Source: Enterococcus sp. 5H (GTDB lineage Bacteria; Bacillota; Bacilli; Lactobacillales; Enterococcaceae). Taken from it: DNA of 64,000 nt. The DNA is taken from positions 62,001 through 126,000 of the forward strand of contig NZ_AMDP01000021.1 in NCBI RefSeq assembly GCF_028128615.1, written 5' to 3'. Numbering within the stretch: position 1 is the stretch's first letter; each line of letters opens with the position of its first letter. Both the position numbers and the translations under genes were made by a program. This document shows positions 9,550 to 18,046 of the stretch, piece by piece. The notes under the pieces are model-generated. The model did no database searches and was not told the origin of the DNA. It saw only the letters and a program-made list of their open reading frames with translations.

Positions 9550-9849
9550 ATGAGAGTATTAGTATCGTGTGCAAATGGATCAGGAACAAGTTTAATGATG
9601 AAAAAAAGTGTGGAAAAAGCGTTGAAAGAACTTGGGTTTACGATTACCAATATTCATCACTGTGCTATTTCAGAAGGGAAAAGTACAGCAGGACAATATG
9701 ATGTTGTTTTTTGTCCAATGAATTTTTTAAATATGTTTGAAGATGCAAAGAAAAAAGGGATTACGGTTGTCGGTGTGAAAAATGTTATGTCTGCTAAGGA
9801 GATTATTGAACGTGTCCAAGAAACCGAATTAGCGGCTAAATTCAAATAA
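9550..9849 (+). CDS. ulaB: PTS ascorbate-specific IIB component UlaB
   Basis: Small cytoplasmic phosphocarrier of 99 residues that receives phosphate from UlaC and hands it to incoming ascorbate. The active-site cysteine is Cys7 in the P-loop VSCANGSGTS, the standard lactose/ascorbate IIB motif. The ATG at 9550 is preceded by AGGAGG at good spacing; a TTG six bases upstream is not needed. The UlaD gene follows after 14 bases. Confidence 0.94.
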   Translation: MRVLVSCANGSGTSLMMKKSVEKALKELGFTITNIHHCAISEGKSTAGQYDVVFCPMNFLNMFEDAKKKGITVVGVKNVMSAKEIIERVQETELAAKFK

Positions 9850-9863
9850 AGGGAGACGAATTA

Positions 9864-10502
9864 ATGAAAAGACCTAATTTACAAGTAGCACTGGATCAGT
9901 CAGACTTGCCTAATGCATTGAAGGATGTAGCGGCAGTTGGAGATATTGTAGATATTTTAGAAGTCGGGACTATTCTTTGTTTACAGGCCGGTGAAGAAGC
10001 GATTCGCTGTATCCGGGCGTTATATCCAGATAAAAAAATTGTCGCAGATACAAAATGTGCTGATGCAGGTAGTACGGTTGCCAAAAATTGTCATGATGCG
10101 GGAGCGGATTGGATGACAGTTATTTGTTGCGCTACCATTCCGACGATGAAAGCTGCTGCGAAAGAAGTTGAAGAAGTTCAAGTTGAGCTTTATGGTGATT
10201 GGACATTTGAACAGGCTCAAACATGGCTAGACGCTGGCATAACGCAAGCGATTTATCATCAAAGTCGGGATGCACTTTTAGCAGGAGAAACATGGGGCGA
10301 GAAAGATTTAAACAAAGTTCAAAAATTAATTGATATGGGATTTCGAGTTTCAGTGACTGGTGGTTTGGATGTGGAAACTTTAACTTTATTCAAAAATCTT
10401 GAAGTATACACTTTTATTACCGGACGAGGCATAACTGCAGCTGCTGATCCACGAAGAGCAGCTCAAGCTTTTCAAGATGAAATCAAGCATATTTGGGGGT
10501 AA
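9864..10502 (+). CDS. ulaD: 3-keto-L-gulonate-6-phosphate decarboxylase UlaD
   Basis: Converts 3-keto-L-gulonate-6-phosphate to L-xylulose-5-phosphate with release of CO2. The 212-residue protein is an orotidine-decarboxylase-superfamily TIM barrel. The catalytic set is complete and falls at the same numbers as I recall for the E. coli enzyme: Asp11 (ALDQSD), Glu33 (ILEVG), and Asp62, Lys64, Asp67 in VADTKCADAG. The phosphate-binding end is VSVTGGLD and FITGRGIT. The hexulose-6-phosphate synthase branch is the main alternative, but the operon context excludes it. Confidence 0.95.
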   Translation: MKRPNLQVALDQSDLPNALKDVAAVGDIVDILEVGTILCLQAGEEAIRCIRALYPDKKIVADTKCADAGSTVAKNCHDAGADWMTVICCATIPTMKAAAKEVEEVQVELYGDWTFEQAQTWLDAGITQAIYHQSRDALLAGETWGEKDLNKVQKLIDMGFRVSVTGGLDVETLTLFKNLEVYTFITGRGITAAADPRRAAQAFQDEIKHIWG

Positions 10503-10508
10503 TTGCCA

Positions 10509-11366
10509 ATGGCGACAGTAGGAATTTATGAAAAAGCCTTGCCGAAAAATATCAGTTGGAAAGAACGGCTTCTAATGGCTAAAAGATTAGGCTTTGATTT
10601 TGTTGAAATGTCTATTGATGAAACGGATGAACGGCTGGCACGATTAGACTGGACAAAAGCAGAACGAAAAACGGTTATTGATGCAATTCATGAAACAGAA
10701 GTGAAAATTTTATCTATTTGTTTGAGTGGACACCGACGTTTTCCTTTTGGTTCACAAGATAAAGAAAAGAGAACGATAGCACTAGAAATCATGAAAAAAG
10801 CCATTGATCTCGCCTCAGATTTAGGTGTGAGGACAATTCAATTAGCTGGCTACGATGTTTATTATGAAGAAAAAACAGTGACCTCAAGAGAATACTTTAT
10901 TGAGAATTTAAAGCGAGCGGTCAAAATGGCGGCAAAAAAAGAGGTTGTACTATCTATTGAAATTATGGATGATCCATTTATGAATTCCATTTCTAAGTTT
11001 CTGAAATTAAAAAAACAAATTCGGTCGCCGTATTTACAAGTATATCCTGATCTAGGAAATCTTTCGGCATGGAATGAAAATGATATTGGCTATGAATTGG
11101 AATTAGGAATTGACCAGATTTCAGCAATCCATTTAAAAGACACCATAGCTGTTACTGAAAAATTTTCCGGTAAGTTTAAGGAAGTTCCTTTTGGGAAAGG
11201 CTGTGTTGATTTTAAAGGTTGTTTAAAAACCTTAAAAAGGCTAGGTTATAGCGGACCATTTATGATCGAAATGTGGAGTGAAACAAGTGCCACTCCTGAA
11301 CATGATATTGAAAAAGCAAAAGAGTTTCTAATGCCTTATTTGAAGGAGGCTGGCTATTGTGAGTAG
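10509..11366 (+). CDS. ulaE: L-xylulose-5-phosphate 3-epimerase UlaE
   Basis: Converts L-xylulose-5-phosphate to L-ribulose-5-phosphate. The 285-residue length and the xylose-isomerase-like TIM-barrel pattern fit UlaE/SgaU. Metal and substrate residues are visible in FVEMSIDE, LSIEIMDD, YPDLGNL, IHLKD and the C-terminal FMIEMWSE. The ATG at 10509 follows GGGGGT; the TTG at 10503 is an alternative. Its stop overlaps the GTG start of ulaF by eight bases, indicating coupled translation. Confidence 0.94.
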   Translation: MATVGIYEKALPKNISWKERLLMAKRLGFDFVEMSIDETDERLARLDWTKAERKTVIDAIHETEVKILSICLSGHRRFPFGSQDKEKRTIALEIMKKAIDLASDLGVRTIQLAGYDVYYEEKTVTSREYFIENLKRAVKMAAKKEVVLSIEIMDDPFMNSISKFLKLKKQIRSPYLQVYPDLGNLSAWNENDIGYELELGIDQISAIHLKDTIAVTEKFSGKFKEVPFGKGCVDFKGCLKTLKRLGYSGPFMIEMWSETSATPEHDIEKAKEFLMPYLKEAGYCE

Positions 11367-12069
11367 TGAAGTAATCATTAATGAGATGAAAAAAAGAGTT
11401 TTTGACGCAAATTTAGCACTGCCTAAAGCTGGTTTAGTCAAGCTTACATGGGGAAATGTGAGTGAAATCAATCGTGAGTTGGGTGTAATTGTTATCAAAC
11501 CAAGTGGTGTACCTTATCATTCAATGAAGGTTGAAGATATGGTTGTGACAGATTTAAAAGGTAATTTATTAGAATCAGAAATGAAACCCTCCTCGGATTT
11601 ACCGACACATATAGTATTATATCGGGATTTTGAAGGGATTAATGCAGTCGTACACACACATTCAAAAAATGCAGTGATGTGGGCACAAGCAGGTAGATCA
11701 CTTCCAGCCTATGGAACGACACATGCAGATACTTTTTTTGGAAACGTTCCTTGTACACGACAATTAACGCCAGAAGAAGTAGCAACTGCTTATGAAGTGG
11801 AAACAGGTGAAGTAATCGTAGAAACCTTCAAAGAAAATAACCTTGATCCTTTAGCTATTCCTGGTGTGTTGGTTTATGGTCATGGTCCCTTTACTTGGGG
11901 ACAAACACCACAAAAAGCAGTAGAAAACAGTATCATTTTAGATGAAATTGCCGATATGGCAAGCGTAACAGAACTAGTAAATCATAAAGTCCAACCGATT
12001 CCGCAATATCTTTTGAACAAACATTATTTTAGAAAACATGGTGAGAATGCCTATTATGGTCAGTTGTAA
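11359..12069 (+). CDS. ulaF: L-ribulose-5-phosphate 4-epimerase UlaF (AraD family)
   Basis: Final step of the pathway, giving D-xylulose-5-phosphate for the phosphoketolase or pentose phosphate route. It is a class II aldolase-fold protein of 236 residues. The zinc ligands are seen in VHTHS (His99, His101) and the distal histidine in YGHGPF. The phosphate-binding TWGNVSE and KPSG stretches are also present. It starts at a GTG with AAGGAGG (11343-11349) located inside ulaE. No arabinose genes are nearby, so UlaF is preferred to AraD. The operon ends at a large hairpin downstream. Confidence 0.94.
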   Translation: MSSEVIINEMKKRVFDANLALPKAGLVKLTWGNVSEINRELGVIVIKPSGVPYHSMKVEDMVVTDLKGNLLESEMKPSSDLPTHIVLYRDFEGINAVVHTHSKNAVMWAQAGRSLPAYGTTHADTFFGNVPCTRQLTPEEVATAYEVETGEVIVETFKENNLDPLAIPGVLVYGHGPFTWGQTPQKAVENSIILDEIADMASVTELVNHKVQPIPQYLLNKHYFRKHGENAYYGQL

Positions 12070-12117
12070 AAACTAGAATTTCTTCTTGTTTCCAAGGAAA
12101 CTCCCTTTTTCTCGTCA

Positions 12118-12178
12118 TTTATTTGGATTTAAAGTGTGGAGCAAAACTGGTCTTTAGTTTTGCTCCACATTCTATTTT
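12118..12178 (+). terminator. terminator of the ula operon, member of a hairpin repeat family
   Basis: A perfect 14-bp stem, TGTGGAGCAAAACT (12135-12148) with AGTTTTGCTCCACA (12156-12169), is followed by a T-rich run. The flank TTTATTTGGAT (12118-12128) and the loop recur in related hairpins near 45.98 and 55.49 kb. Confidence 0.88.
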
Positions 12179-12212
12179 TTTATTTTGCCTTAAGTAGCGT
12201 TTTAGGAAGTAC

Positions 12213-12240
12213 TTGAATTTAATTTGAGAAAAGTTATACT
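12213..12240 (+). promoter_or_regulatory. promoter of the amino acid permease gene
   Basis: TTGAAT (12213-12218), 16 bases, TATACT (12235-12240), with a short leader to the ATG at 12275. Confidence 0.5.
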
Positions 12241-12274
12241 AGAACGTAACTTAAAAAATAGAAAGAGGACGATT

Positions 12275-13603
12275 ATGGAGGAGAATCACTTAAAGCGTGA
12301 AATTTCGATGTTTGGCGCTTTTTCGACAGTTATGGGTACTGTTATTGGTGCAGGAGTGTTTTTTAAAACTGCAAGTGTTGTAAGTTTCGCTCAATCGCCT
12401 AGTTTAACAATTTTTGCTTGGATATTGGGAGGAATCTTGACGATTTGTGCAGGTTTGACTAGTGCTGAATTAGCCACTGCTATCCCTAAAACGGGTGGAG
12501 CAGTAAAATATATTGAATATACATACGGAAAACTTCCTAGTTTTTTACTTGGATGGGCTCAAAGTGTGATTTATTTTCCTGCAAACATTGCGGCGCTATC
12601 GATTATTTTCGGAACACAGTTTATAAATTTATTTCATTTAAATGAAACATTTATTTTGCCGATTGCTTTAGTTACAGGTTTAAGTATAACGTTAATTAAT
12701 TTATTGGGAACAAAAACAGCGGCTAATTTACAATCATTAACATTAGTTGTAAAAATGATTCCTATCGCTTTGATTGTTTTATTTGGATTATTCATGCCGG
12801 CAAATGTAGAAGTTTCTTTATTTCCTGTTAAAACGAGTGGAGATGGCAGTTTCATTCAAGCTTTGAGTGGTGCGTTGTTGGCAACGATGTTTGCTTATGA
12901 TGGCTGGTTAGGTGTGGGGACAGTTGCTGGAGAAATGAAACGACCGGAAAAAGATTTGCCTAAAGCTATTTTTCTTGGTCTAACGTTTATTACCATTGTT
13001 TATGTATTAATTAATTATGTCTTTCTAAAAACATTACCGATTGAACAACTTTCTGGGAATTTAAACGCAGCATCAGAAGCTTCGACTCAAATTTTTGGTT
13101 CTATGGGTGGCAAATTGGTTACGATAGGAATTCTAATCTCCGTTTATGGTGCTCTTAATGGCTACACTATGACTGGAATTCGGGTGCCTTATGCCTTGGC
13201 ATTAGAAGATATGATTCCATTTAGTCAACATTTTCAAAAGCTATCTAAAAAATTTGTAGCACCATACGTTGCTGGAATTTTTCAATTTAGTATTGCTGCG
13301 GTGATGATGTTTTTAGGTAGTTTTGATTTGTTAACGGATATGTTGATTTTTGTAATGTGGTTGTTTAGTATTTTAATTTTTGTTGCCGTGTTTATTTTAA
13401 GGAAAAGGGAACCAGAGTTAGTTCGTCCGTATAAAGTACCTTTATACCCTGTTGTTCCAATTATTGGTATTATTGGTGGAATTTTTATTTTAGTCACAAC
13501 ATTATTTACGCAAACGATTTTAGCTAGCATTGGAATTGGAATTACATTATTAGGTATTCCAGTTTACTTGATACATCAAAGAATAAGAGTAGGAAAAGAT
13601 TGA
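12275..13603 (+). CDS. APC-superfamily amino acid permease, SteT/LAT-like
   Basis: Integral membrane transporter of 442 residues with about 12 helices. The APC signature in helix 1 is GTVIGAGVFF, and helices 2-3 contain AELATAIPKTGGAVKYI, typical of L-type and SteT-like exchangers. The ATG at 12275 (MEENHLKREISMFG) follows AGAGGA. The in-frame extension to 12224 overlaps the predicted promoter and is rejected. The family in Firmicutes includes the serine/threonine exchanger SteT, but I cannot read the substrate from sequence. It is a single gene with its own promoter and is not functionally tied to the ula operon. Confidence 0.87.
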   Translation: MEENHLKREISMFGAFSTVMGTVIGAGVFFKTASVVSFAQSPSLTIFAWILGGILTICAGLTSAELATAIPKTGGAVKYIEYTYGKLPSFLLGWAQSVIYFPANIAALSIIFGTQFINLFHLNETFILPIALVTGLSITLINLLGTKTAANLQSLTLVVKMIPIALIVLFGLFMPANVEVSLFPVKTSGDGSFIQALSGALLATMFAYDGWLGVGTVAGEMKRPEKDLPKAIFLGLTFITIVYVLINYVFLKTLPIEQLSGNLNAASEASTQIFGSMGGKLVTIGILISVYGALNGYTMTGIRVPYALALEDMIPFSQHFQKLSKKFVAPYVAGIFQFSIAAVMMFLGSFDLLTDMLIFVMWLFSILIFVAVFILRKREPELVRPYKVPLYPVVPIIGIIGGIFILVTTLFTQTILASIGIGITLLGIPVYLIHQRIRVGKD

Positions 13604-13671
13604 TTAAATGTGCAATTTGTTTGTATTGTTTAGTTTAGTGTAACGTGTTGATGGCAACCGAAATACTAATC

Positions 13672-13757
13672 TGGTATAATAGATATGATCTAAGTCTTTG
13701 TCATTAGATGAAGCAAGTACTCCTACTTATCCCTTTATAAGTGGGAGTTTCTTTTTT
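13672..13757 (+). ncRNA. putative small RNA of about 70 nt with its own promoter and terminator
   Basis: An extended -10 element (TGGTATAAT, 13672-13680) precedes a predicted start near 13687. The transcript would fold into ATCTAA/TTAGAT (13688-13693 with 13704-13709). The terminator is ACTCCTACTTAT (13719-13730) with ATAAGTGGGAGT (13737-13748, one G-U), followed by a T-run. No reading frame of note lies inside. No matching family is known to me. It is read from sequence alone. Confidence 0.5.
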
Positions 13758-13814
13758 CTCAAAAATTTTAATAAAATTCACAATTTCTGAAAGACATAAG
13801 CATTATTTTTTTAG

Positions 13815-13917
13815 TATAATAGTTATATCAAAACGATAAACTATTTTGGGGAAGATAGTGCGTCAGAACTCTTGATAGAGCTGTAAATGTTGGATATCAG
13901 CATTTGCGGCTTTTCTT
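13815..13917 (+). ncRNA. putative structured small RNA or attenuated leader upstream of comG
   Basis: TATAAT (13815-13820) precedes a start near 13827. Possible helices are ACTAT/ATAGT (13840-13844 with 13855-13859) and CTCT/AGAG around 13870. A terminator-like hairpin follows, GCTGTAAATG (13880-13889) with CATTTGCGGC (13901-13910, two G-U pairs), then TTTTCTTT. It could be a free small RNA or the sensing part of a leader for comG. It does not match riboswitch classes I can recall (T-box, SAM, preQ1, c-di-GMP). Confidence 0.45.
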
Positions 13918-13949
13918 TGTGTAAATTGTACAAATTTTTTTATTTATTT

Positions 13950-13999
13950 GAAGGAGTAGAAAAACTTTTTTTAGTTTTTTTCTACTCCTTCTTTTTTTT
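13950..13999 (+). terminator. strong terminator directly upstream of comGA
   Basis: GAAGGAGTAGAAAAA (13950-13964) pairs perfectly with TTTTTCTACTCCTTC (13977-13991) and is followed by eight T. It insulates comG from, or attenuates, anything transcribed upstream. Any comG promoter downstream of it has to fit between 14000 and 14030, where I see no clear -35/-10 pair. Confidence 0.85.
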
Positions 14000-14046
14000 C
14001 AATGATTTTTTATTTAATTGCGTAGATTATTTTAAGGAGGTAAAAA

Positions 14047-15009
14047 ATGGATATAAAGCAACTTTCTATAAATTTGATTGAATGGGGGTCAGGCTTATGT
14101 ATACAAGATATTTATATTTTGCCGAAAGGAAATAGCGTTCAAATTTTTACTAGAAAAGGAGACCAGCGAGTATTTTTTAAAGAGTTAAGCGAAATTGAAG
14201 GCGAAAAGTTAATTTTTCATTTTAAATTTATTGGTGGAATGGATATTGGAGAAAAACGTAAAGCTCAGGTGGGGGCAGTAACGTACGTAGTGAATAATGA
14301 AGAAAAGCGGTTACGGTTATCAACTGTAGGTGATTTTAGACAAAGAGAAAGTTTGGTTATTCGCTTTTTGCATAAATTTGGAGCTAGCCAAGAAAATTAC
14401 TTCTTGCCAAAACAATTATCAATTATTCAAAAACAGGTCAAGCGTCGAGGTTTACACTTATTTTGCGGACCGGTTGGCTCAGGGAAAACAACCTTAATGT
14501 ACAAACTTGCTAAAGAAACAGATCAATTTCAGCAAGTAATCACAATAGAGGACCCAGTGGAAATTGAAGAAGAGCGTTTTTTACAATTACAGACAAACCC
14601 TAAGATTAATTTAACTTACGATGCATTAATTAAGGCTTGTTTACGCCACCGACCCGATATTTTAATTATTGGTGAAATCAGAGATGGGCTCACTGCACAA
14701 GCAGCTATCAGAGCAGCTCTTACAGGTCACACTGTATTTGCAACAATTCATGCTAGAAGTATTCTTGGTGTTTATGAAAGATTGGTCGAATTAGGAGTGG
14801 AGTCTAGAGAAATTACTGAATGTGTATCTGGTGTTATCTATCAACGACTACTACCTTTTATAACAACTTCAGGAGAAGAAGTGAACGGTTTATTGATGGA
14901 TTATAGTTTTTCAAAATTAAAAACTTCAAAGTGGTTACAAGAATTAAGAAAGGTTTGGGCATATGGGTTTATCGATAATCAAACATTTGAAAAAGAAAAA
15001 GAACCTTAA
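14047..15009 (+). CDS. comGA: competence pseudopilus assembly ATPase ComGA
   Basis: Cytoplasmic traffic ATPase of 320 residues that drives assembly of the transformation pseudopilus. It has Walker A GPVGSGKTT (residues 141-149), an Asp-box region (TIEDPVE), Walker B (ILIIGEIRD) and the His-box (TGHTVFATIHA), so it is complete by the PilB/GspE standard. The N-terminal domain is short, as in ComGA. The ATG follows AAGGAGG at about 14034-14040. It starts a tightly overlapping seven-gene operon: comGB starts 47 bases before this gene ends. Confidence 0.95.
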   Translation: MDIKQLSINLIEWGSGLCIQDIYILPKGNSVQIFTRKGDQRVFFKELSEIEGEKLIFHFKFIGGMDIGEKRKAQVGAVTYVVNNEEKRLRLSTVGDFRQRESLVIRFLHKFGASQENYFLPKQLSIIQKQVKRRGLHLFCGPVGSGKTTLMYKLAKETDQFQQVITIEDPVEIEEERFLQLQTNPKINLTYDALIKACLRHRPDILIIGEIRDGLTAQAAIRAALTGHTVFATIHARSILGVYERLVELGVESREITECVSGVIYQRLLPFITTSGEEVNGLLMDYSFSKLKTSKWLQELRKVWAYGFIDNQTFEKEKEP

Positions 15010-16009
15010 ATTATCAAAAAAGCAACAACATTTGTTTATACAATTACTGGCTGATTTACTGTTTAATGGTTTTACAATTCAAGAAAGTTTATTGTTCATG
15101 CATAAATCTCGGTCAATCTCAAAGCAACCCATTGATTTTTTACTTCAAATGATGGAGCGTGGAGAAAATTTAAATAGCGGATTAGTTGAACTTGGTTTTA
15201 AGCCAATGATTGTGACACAAATTGAATTTGCTCAAATACATGGAGATTTAGCTGGTACATTGAAAAAAATTAAGCAACATCTGAGAATTGTGGAACAACA
15301 ACGACAGAGTTTATATAAAGTACTGAGTTATCCCTTATTATTACTACTATTTTTGCTGGTTGTTTTAATTAGTATTCGACAAATATTGTTACCGCAATTA
15401 ATGGCTAATGGGACTGTTCAAGCAAGTAATTTAGGAATATCATTTATTCAAAAAAGTCCATATTATTTAGTAATCTTTTTGAGCATCTCTTTAGTTTTAG
15501 GATTGTCTATTTTTAAGTTCTTAAAGAAGCAACAGCCATTAGCAAGAGCAACACTACTCGCAAAAATACCCCTATTTAGGATTATTTATAAAGAATATAA
15601 TTCTGCCTTTTTTGCACTTGAGTGGGGGAAATTATTTGCTCAGGGAATGGAAATAAAAACAGTCATTAAATTAATGCAGCTATCAACTCAAGATTCTTTA
15701 TTTAGTGAGCTAGCTGGAGCAATCGAAAAACAATCATTACTTGGGTATAGCTTTTATGAACAACTGCCAGCCTTTCCATTTTTTGCTCCAGAACTTGCTT
15801 TAATTATTCAACAAGGGGAAGTTAAAGGAAATTTAGGTAAAGAGCTGATTTTATATAGTGAATTGTGTTGGCAACGATTCTTCACAAAAATGGAACGAAC
15901 AATTCAATGGATTCAGCCGTTGATCTTTTTAATTGTTGCTTTGTTAGTCGTAAGTATTTATGCTGCTATGCTATTACCGATCTATGGAGGAATGGAGGAA
16001 TTTTTATGA
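14963..16009 (+). CDS. comGB: competence pseudopilus membrane platform protein ComGB
   Basis: Polytopic inner-membrane protein of 348 residues of the PilC/GspF family. It has two T2SF domains and three membrane stretches (about residues 113-137, 157-182 and 315-340). The start overlaps comGA by 47 bases. The final codons overlap the comGC ribosome binding site and start by four bases. Together with ComGA it forms the machine that polymerises the ComGC pilin. There is no frameshift or loss of the membrane parts, so the competence machinery looks intact here. Confidence 0.93.
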   Translation: MGLSIIKHLKKKKNLKLSKKQQHLFIQLLADLLFNGFTIQESLLFMHKSRSISKQPIDFLLQMMERGENLNSGLVELGFKPMIVTQIEFAQIHGDLAGTLKKIKQHLRIVEQQRQSLYKVLSYPLLLLLFLLVVLISIRQILLPQLMANGTVQASNLGISFIQKSPYYLVIFLSISLVLGLSIFKFLKKQQPLARATLLAKIPLFRIIYKEYNSAFFALEWGKLFAQGMEIKTVIKLMQLSTQDSLFSELAGAIEKQSLLGYSFYEQLPAFPFFAPELALIIQQGEVKGNLGKELILYSELCWQRFFTKMERTIQWIQPLIFLIVALLVVSIYAAMLLPIYGGMEEFL

Positions 16010-16296
16010 AAATAATGAAGAAAAAACAACGGATCGACTATTCTGGATTCACTTTGTTGGAAATGTTAGTAGTGCTGCTGATTATTTCTGTGTTGATTTT
16101 ATTATTTGTCCCCAACCTGTCAAAACACAAAGAAGGTGTTGATAAACGAGGAAATGAAGCAATTGCTAAAATTATTGATACACAGATTGATTTGTATACC
16201 ATGGAAAAAAATCATACGCCCTCAGTAGAGGAACTTTTGAAGGAACAATACATTACCCAAGAACAATATGATAAATATCAATCGAGTAAGAAGTGA
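16006..16296 (+). CDS. comGC: major competence pseudopilin ComGC
   Basis: Main subunit of the transformation pilus, 96 residues from the ATG at 16006 (GGAGG seven bases upstream). An unsupported 47-codon upstream extension is rejected because it would run within comGB. The type IV prepilin signature is clear: a short basic leader, the processing site G|FTLLEM with the glutamate at +5, and then a hydrophobic helix (VVLLIISVLILLFVPNL). The small soluble part is rich in charged residues, as in ComGC. Processing by the ComC/PilD peptidase is expected; that gene is not in the window. Confidence 0.93.
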   Translation: MKIMKKKQRIDYSGFTLLEMLVVLLIISVLILLFVPNLSKHKEGVDKRGNEAIAKIIDTQIDLYTMEKNHTPSVEELLKEQYITQEQYDKYQSSKK

Positions 16297-16745
16297 GCTG
16301 CTTTATGAAAGGTTTTACCTTAATTGAGTCTCTTCTCGTCTTGTTCATATGCAGTATTTTTTTACTGCTACCAACACTTTCTATCAAACAATGGCAACGT
16401 ACTTTGGAAGTTGAACAGTTTTTGTCATCTTTTGAAAAACGGATCCTTCTTACACAGCAGATGGCGATAGTAAATAGTGTTAATACGCAGATTTTATTCT
16501 CAGACCAAGGGAATCGAATTACATTTATTTCGCCTAAAATTTCCGCTAATTTGGAAGAATACCAGTTAATTATTCCATCTTCTTTGCTAGCAGATGGGCC
16601 CGGGAAAATTACATTTAAGAAAGGCTCTGGTAATAACGGGAATTTAGCTAAATACTCCTTTGTGTGGGAGGAAAAGCAGCAAGTCATTGAATTCCAATTT
16701 CAGCTAGGGAGCGGTCGTTATGTTAAAAAAATCAAAGACATATAA
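16293..16745 (+). CDS. comGD: competence minor pseudopilin ComGD
   Basis: Minor pilin-like protein of about 150 residues. The prepilin motif KG|FTLIES and a hydrophobic N-terminal helix (LLVLFICSIFLLLPTLS) are present. I list the GTG start, whose GTGA overlaps the comGC stop. The ATG at 16305 is an equally possible start, giving a leader of only three residues. The position between comGC and comGE and the length match ComGD. It probably primes pseudopilus assembly. Confidence 0.87.
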   Translation: MSCFMKGFTLIESLLVLFICSIFLLLPTLSIKQWQRTLEVEQFLSSFEKRILLTQQMAIVNSVNTQILFSDQGNRITFISPKISANLEEYQLIIPSSLLADGPGKITFKKGSGNNGNLAKYSFVWEEKQQVIEFQFQLGSGRYVKKIKDI

Positions 16746-17055
16746 AGGCTATATTTTGCTTGAAGGGATATTTTCCTTAGGATTATTATGTTTGATTATC
16801 GGCAGTTATGTTTCATTTAATCAGTTTCTTTTACAAAAAAATCGACAAGCTCAAGACCAGCTATCATTGTATAGAGTGTTGTATGAAGAAATAAAACGTT
16901 ACGAAAATTATGGTGGGAAATTACAAGCAGAAATACCTGTAAACGGAATTAATTATCAGTTACATTTTTACAAAAATCATCAGGAACTGCTTGAGGTGGA
17001 AATCACAGATGGAAAAGAATTTTTATCAATCAAAAAAGCGACTAATAAAAAGTAG
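16720..17055 (+). CDS. comGE: competence minor pseudopilin ComGE
   Basis: Short membrane protein of 111 residues with the prepilin-like beginning KG|YILLEGIFSLGLLCLIIGSY; the conserved phenylalanine is tyrosine here. It overlaps comGD by 26 bases and comGF by 47 bases. The assignment is mainly by position and by the pilin-type N-terminal helix, because ComGE sequences are poorly conserved. Confidence 0.82.
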   Translation: MLKKSKTYKGYILLEGIFSLGLLCLIIGSYVSFNQFLLQKNRQAQDQLSLYRVLYEEIKRYENYGGKLQAEIPVNGINYQLHFYKNHQELLEVEITDGKEFLSIKKATNKK

Positions 17056-17485
17056 ATACGACGGATTTACTTTGTTGGAATGCTTGCTTGCATTATTCAT
17101 ACTCTCAACTGTATGTTTACTTTTTACAGCAGTTGTCAAAAACGTATCTATTGTAACAAAGCAACTAGAAAATGAAACTGATAAAGCTTGGCAAATTTTC
17201 CTCATACAACTAGAAAATGAACTGAAAAATTGCGAATATGAAAGCACGCAAGAAAATAAAATAATTTTAAAAAACAACAAAAATGCGAATGCTGTCTGGA
17301 TTGAATTTAAATTGGGAAAAATTGTTAAAGTAGAAAATGGCGGTTATCAGCCTTTACTAACAAGAGTAGCAAATGCAAAGTTTATCGAGGAGAACAATTC
17401 TGTAAAAATTAGTGTAACCTTTGAAAATCAACTATCTACCGAAGCAAAATGGATTATAATACAGGAGCATGAGAATGAGATATAA
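17009..17485 (+). CDS. comGF: competence minor pseudopilin ComGF
   Basis: Protein of 158 residues from the ATG at 17009, preceded by GAGGTGG at 16993-16999; the TTG at 16991 is less likely. It has the pilin motif DG|FTLLECLLALFIL, then a soluble domain rich in asparagine and lysine, as in Lactobacillales ComGF. The gene overlaps comGE by 47 bases and the next gene by 11, so the operon is translationally coupled throughout. Confidence 0.87.
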   Translation: MEKNFYQSKKRLIKSRYDGFTLLECLLALFILSTVCLLFTAVVKNVSIVTKQLENETDKAWQIFLIQLENELKNCEYESTQENKIILKNNKNANAVWIEFKLGKIVKVENGGYQPLLTRVANAKFIEENNSVKISVTFENQLSTEAKWIIIQEHENEI

Positions 17486-17807
17486 CTATAGAGGCGGTAT
17501 TTTACTAACTGTATTGCTTTTCATTTTTTTATTTAGCTTTTTATTTACATTAGTTATTGAAGATTTTAAAGCGACGCAATATTTTTCGAAAAACACCAAA
17601 GACTATTATGCTGCAAAAATTATGGTAAGTATGTTTCTTTTTGAAGTGAAGCAAGAGCAACATTCACTTGAAAAAGAGGGACAACAAGTTTTTTCTGAAG
17701 GTGTCTTAAATTATAAGTGTGATGAAAGAACAATTTATTTCACTGTCGAGCTACAGCAGCAGAGCTATACTTTTCAGGAAAACTATTCAATTGCTAAGAA
17801 TGATTAG
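17475..17807 (+). CDS. comGG: competence protein ComGG
   Basis: Last gene of the operon, encoding 110 residues with a hydrophobic N-terminal segment (GGILLTVLLFIFLFSFLFTLV) and no clear G|F prepilin site, as usual for ComGG. The start ATG at 17475 follows AGGAG at seven bases; an ATG at 17469 is an alternative. The assignment is by position, size and N-terminal anchor. I see no convincing terminator after it. Confidence 0.8.
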   Translation: MRYNYRGGILLTVLLFIFLFSFLFTLVIEDFKATQYFSKNTKDYYAAKIMVSMFLFEVKQEQHSLEKEGQQVFSEGVLNYKCDERTIYFTVELQQQSYTFQENYSIAKND

Positions 17808-18046
17808 TCATAAGAATTAACAATAATCAAAAATTTGTGAAATGTGTATCAAAGAATTTTTATTAAAACTAGTACAGAAAGGACAAATAGATTTGTTAAA
17901 GATATCATAAGCTCATGGGTAAAAATGAGAATAGTTTACTGTTTTATAAATATTGTTAGGAAATTGATTGATTATTAGCTGGTTTTTCGTTAAAATAGAA
18001 CAGGTATGAAAATTGTTATATTATTGATGGAAATTGAGGTGTTTTT

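Noticed and set aside
11359-12069. AraD of an arabinose operon
   Set aside because: No araA or araB is present, and the gene is the last of a complete ascorbate set.
14000-14046. competence sigma-factor box or ComK box before comGA
   Set aside because: I looked for TACGAATA-type and AAAA-N5-TTTT pairs at promoter spacing; only fragments expected in T-rich DNA were seen.
13887-14081. 64-codon open frame before comGA
   Set aside because: It runs through two terminators with long T-runs that translate to phenylalanine stretches and has no binding site.
16253-16687. 144-codon minus-strand frame opposite comGD
   Set aside because: It is antisense to a well-supported operon gene and has no start signal or family resemblance.
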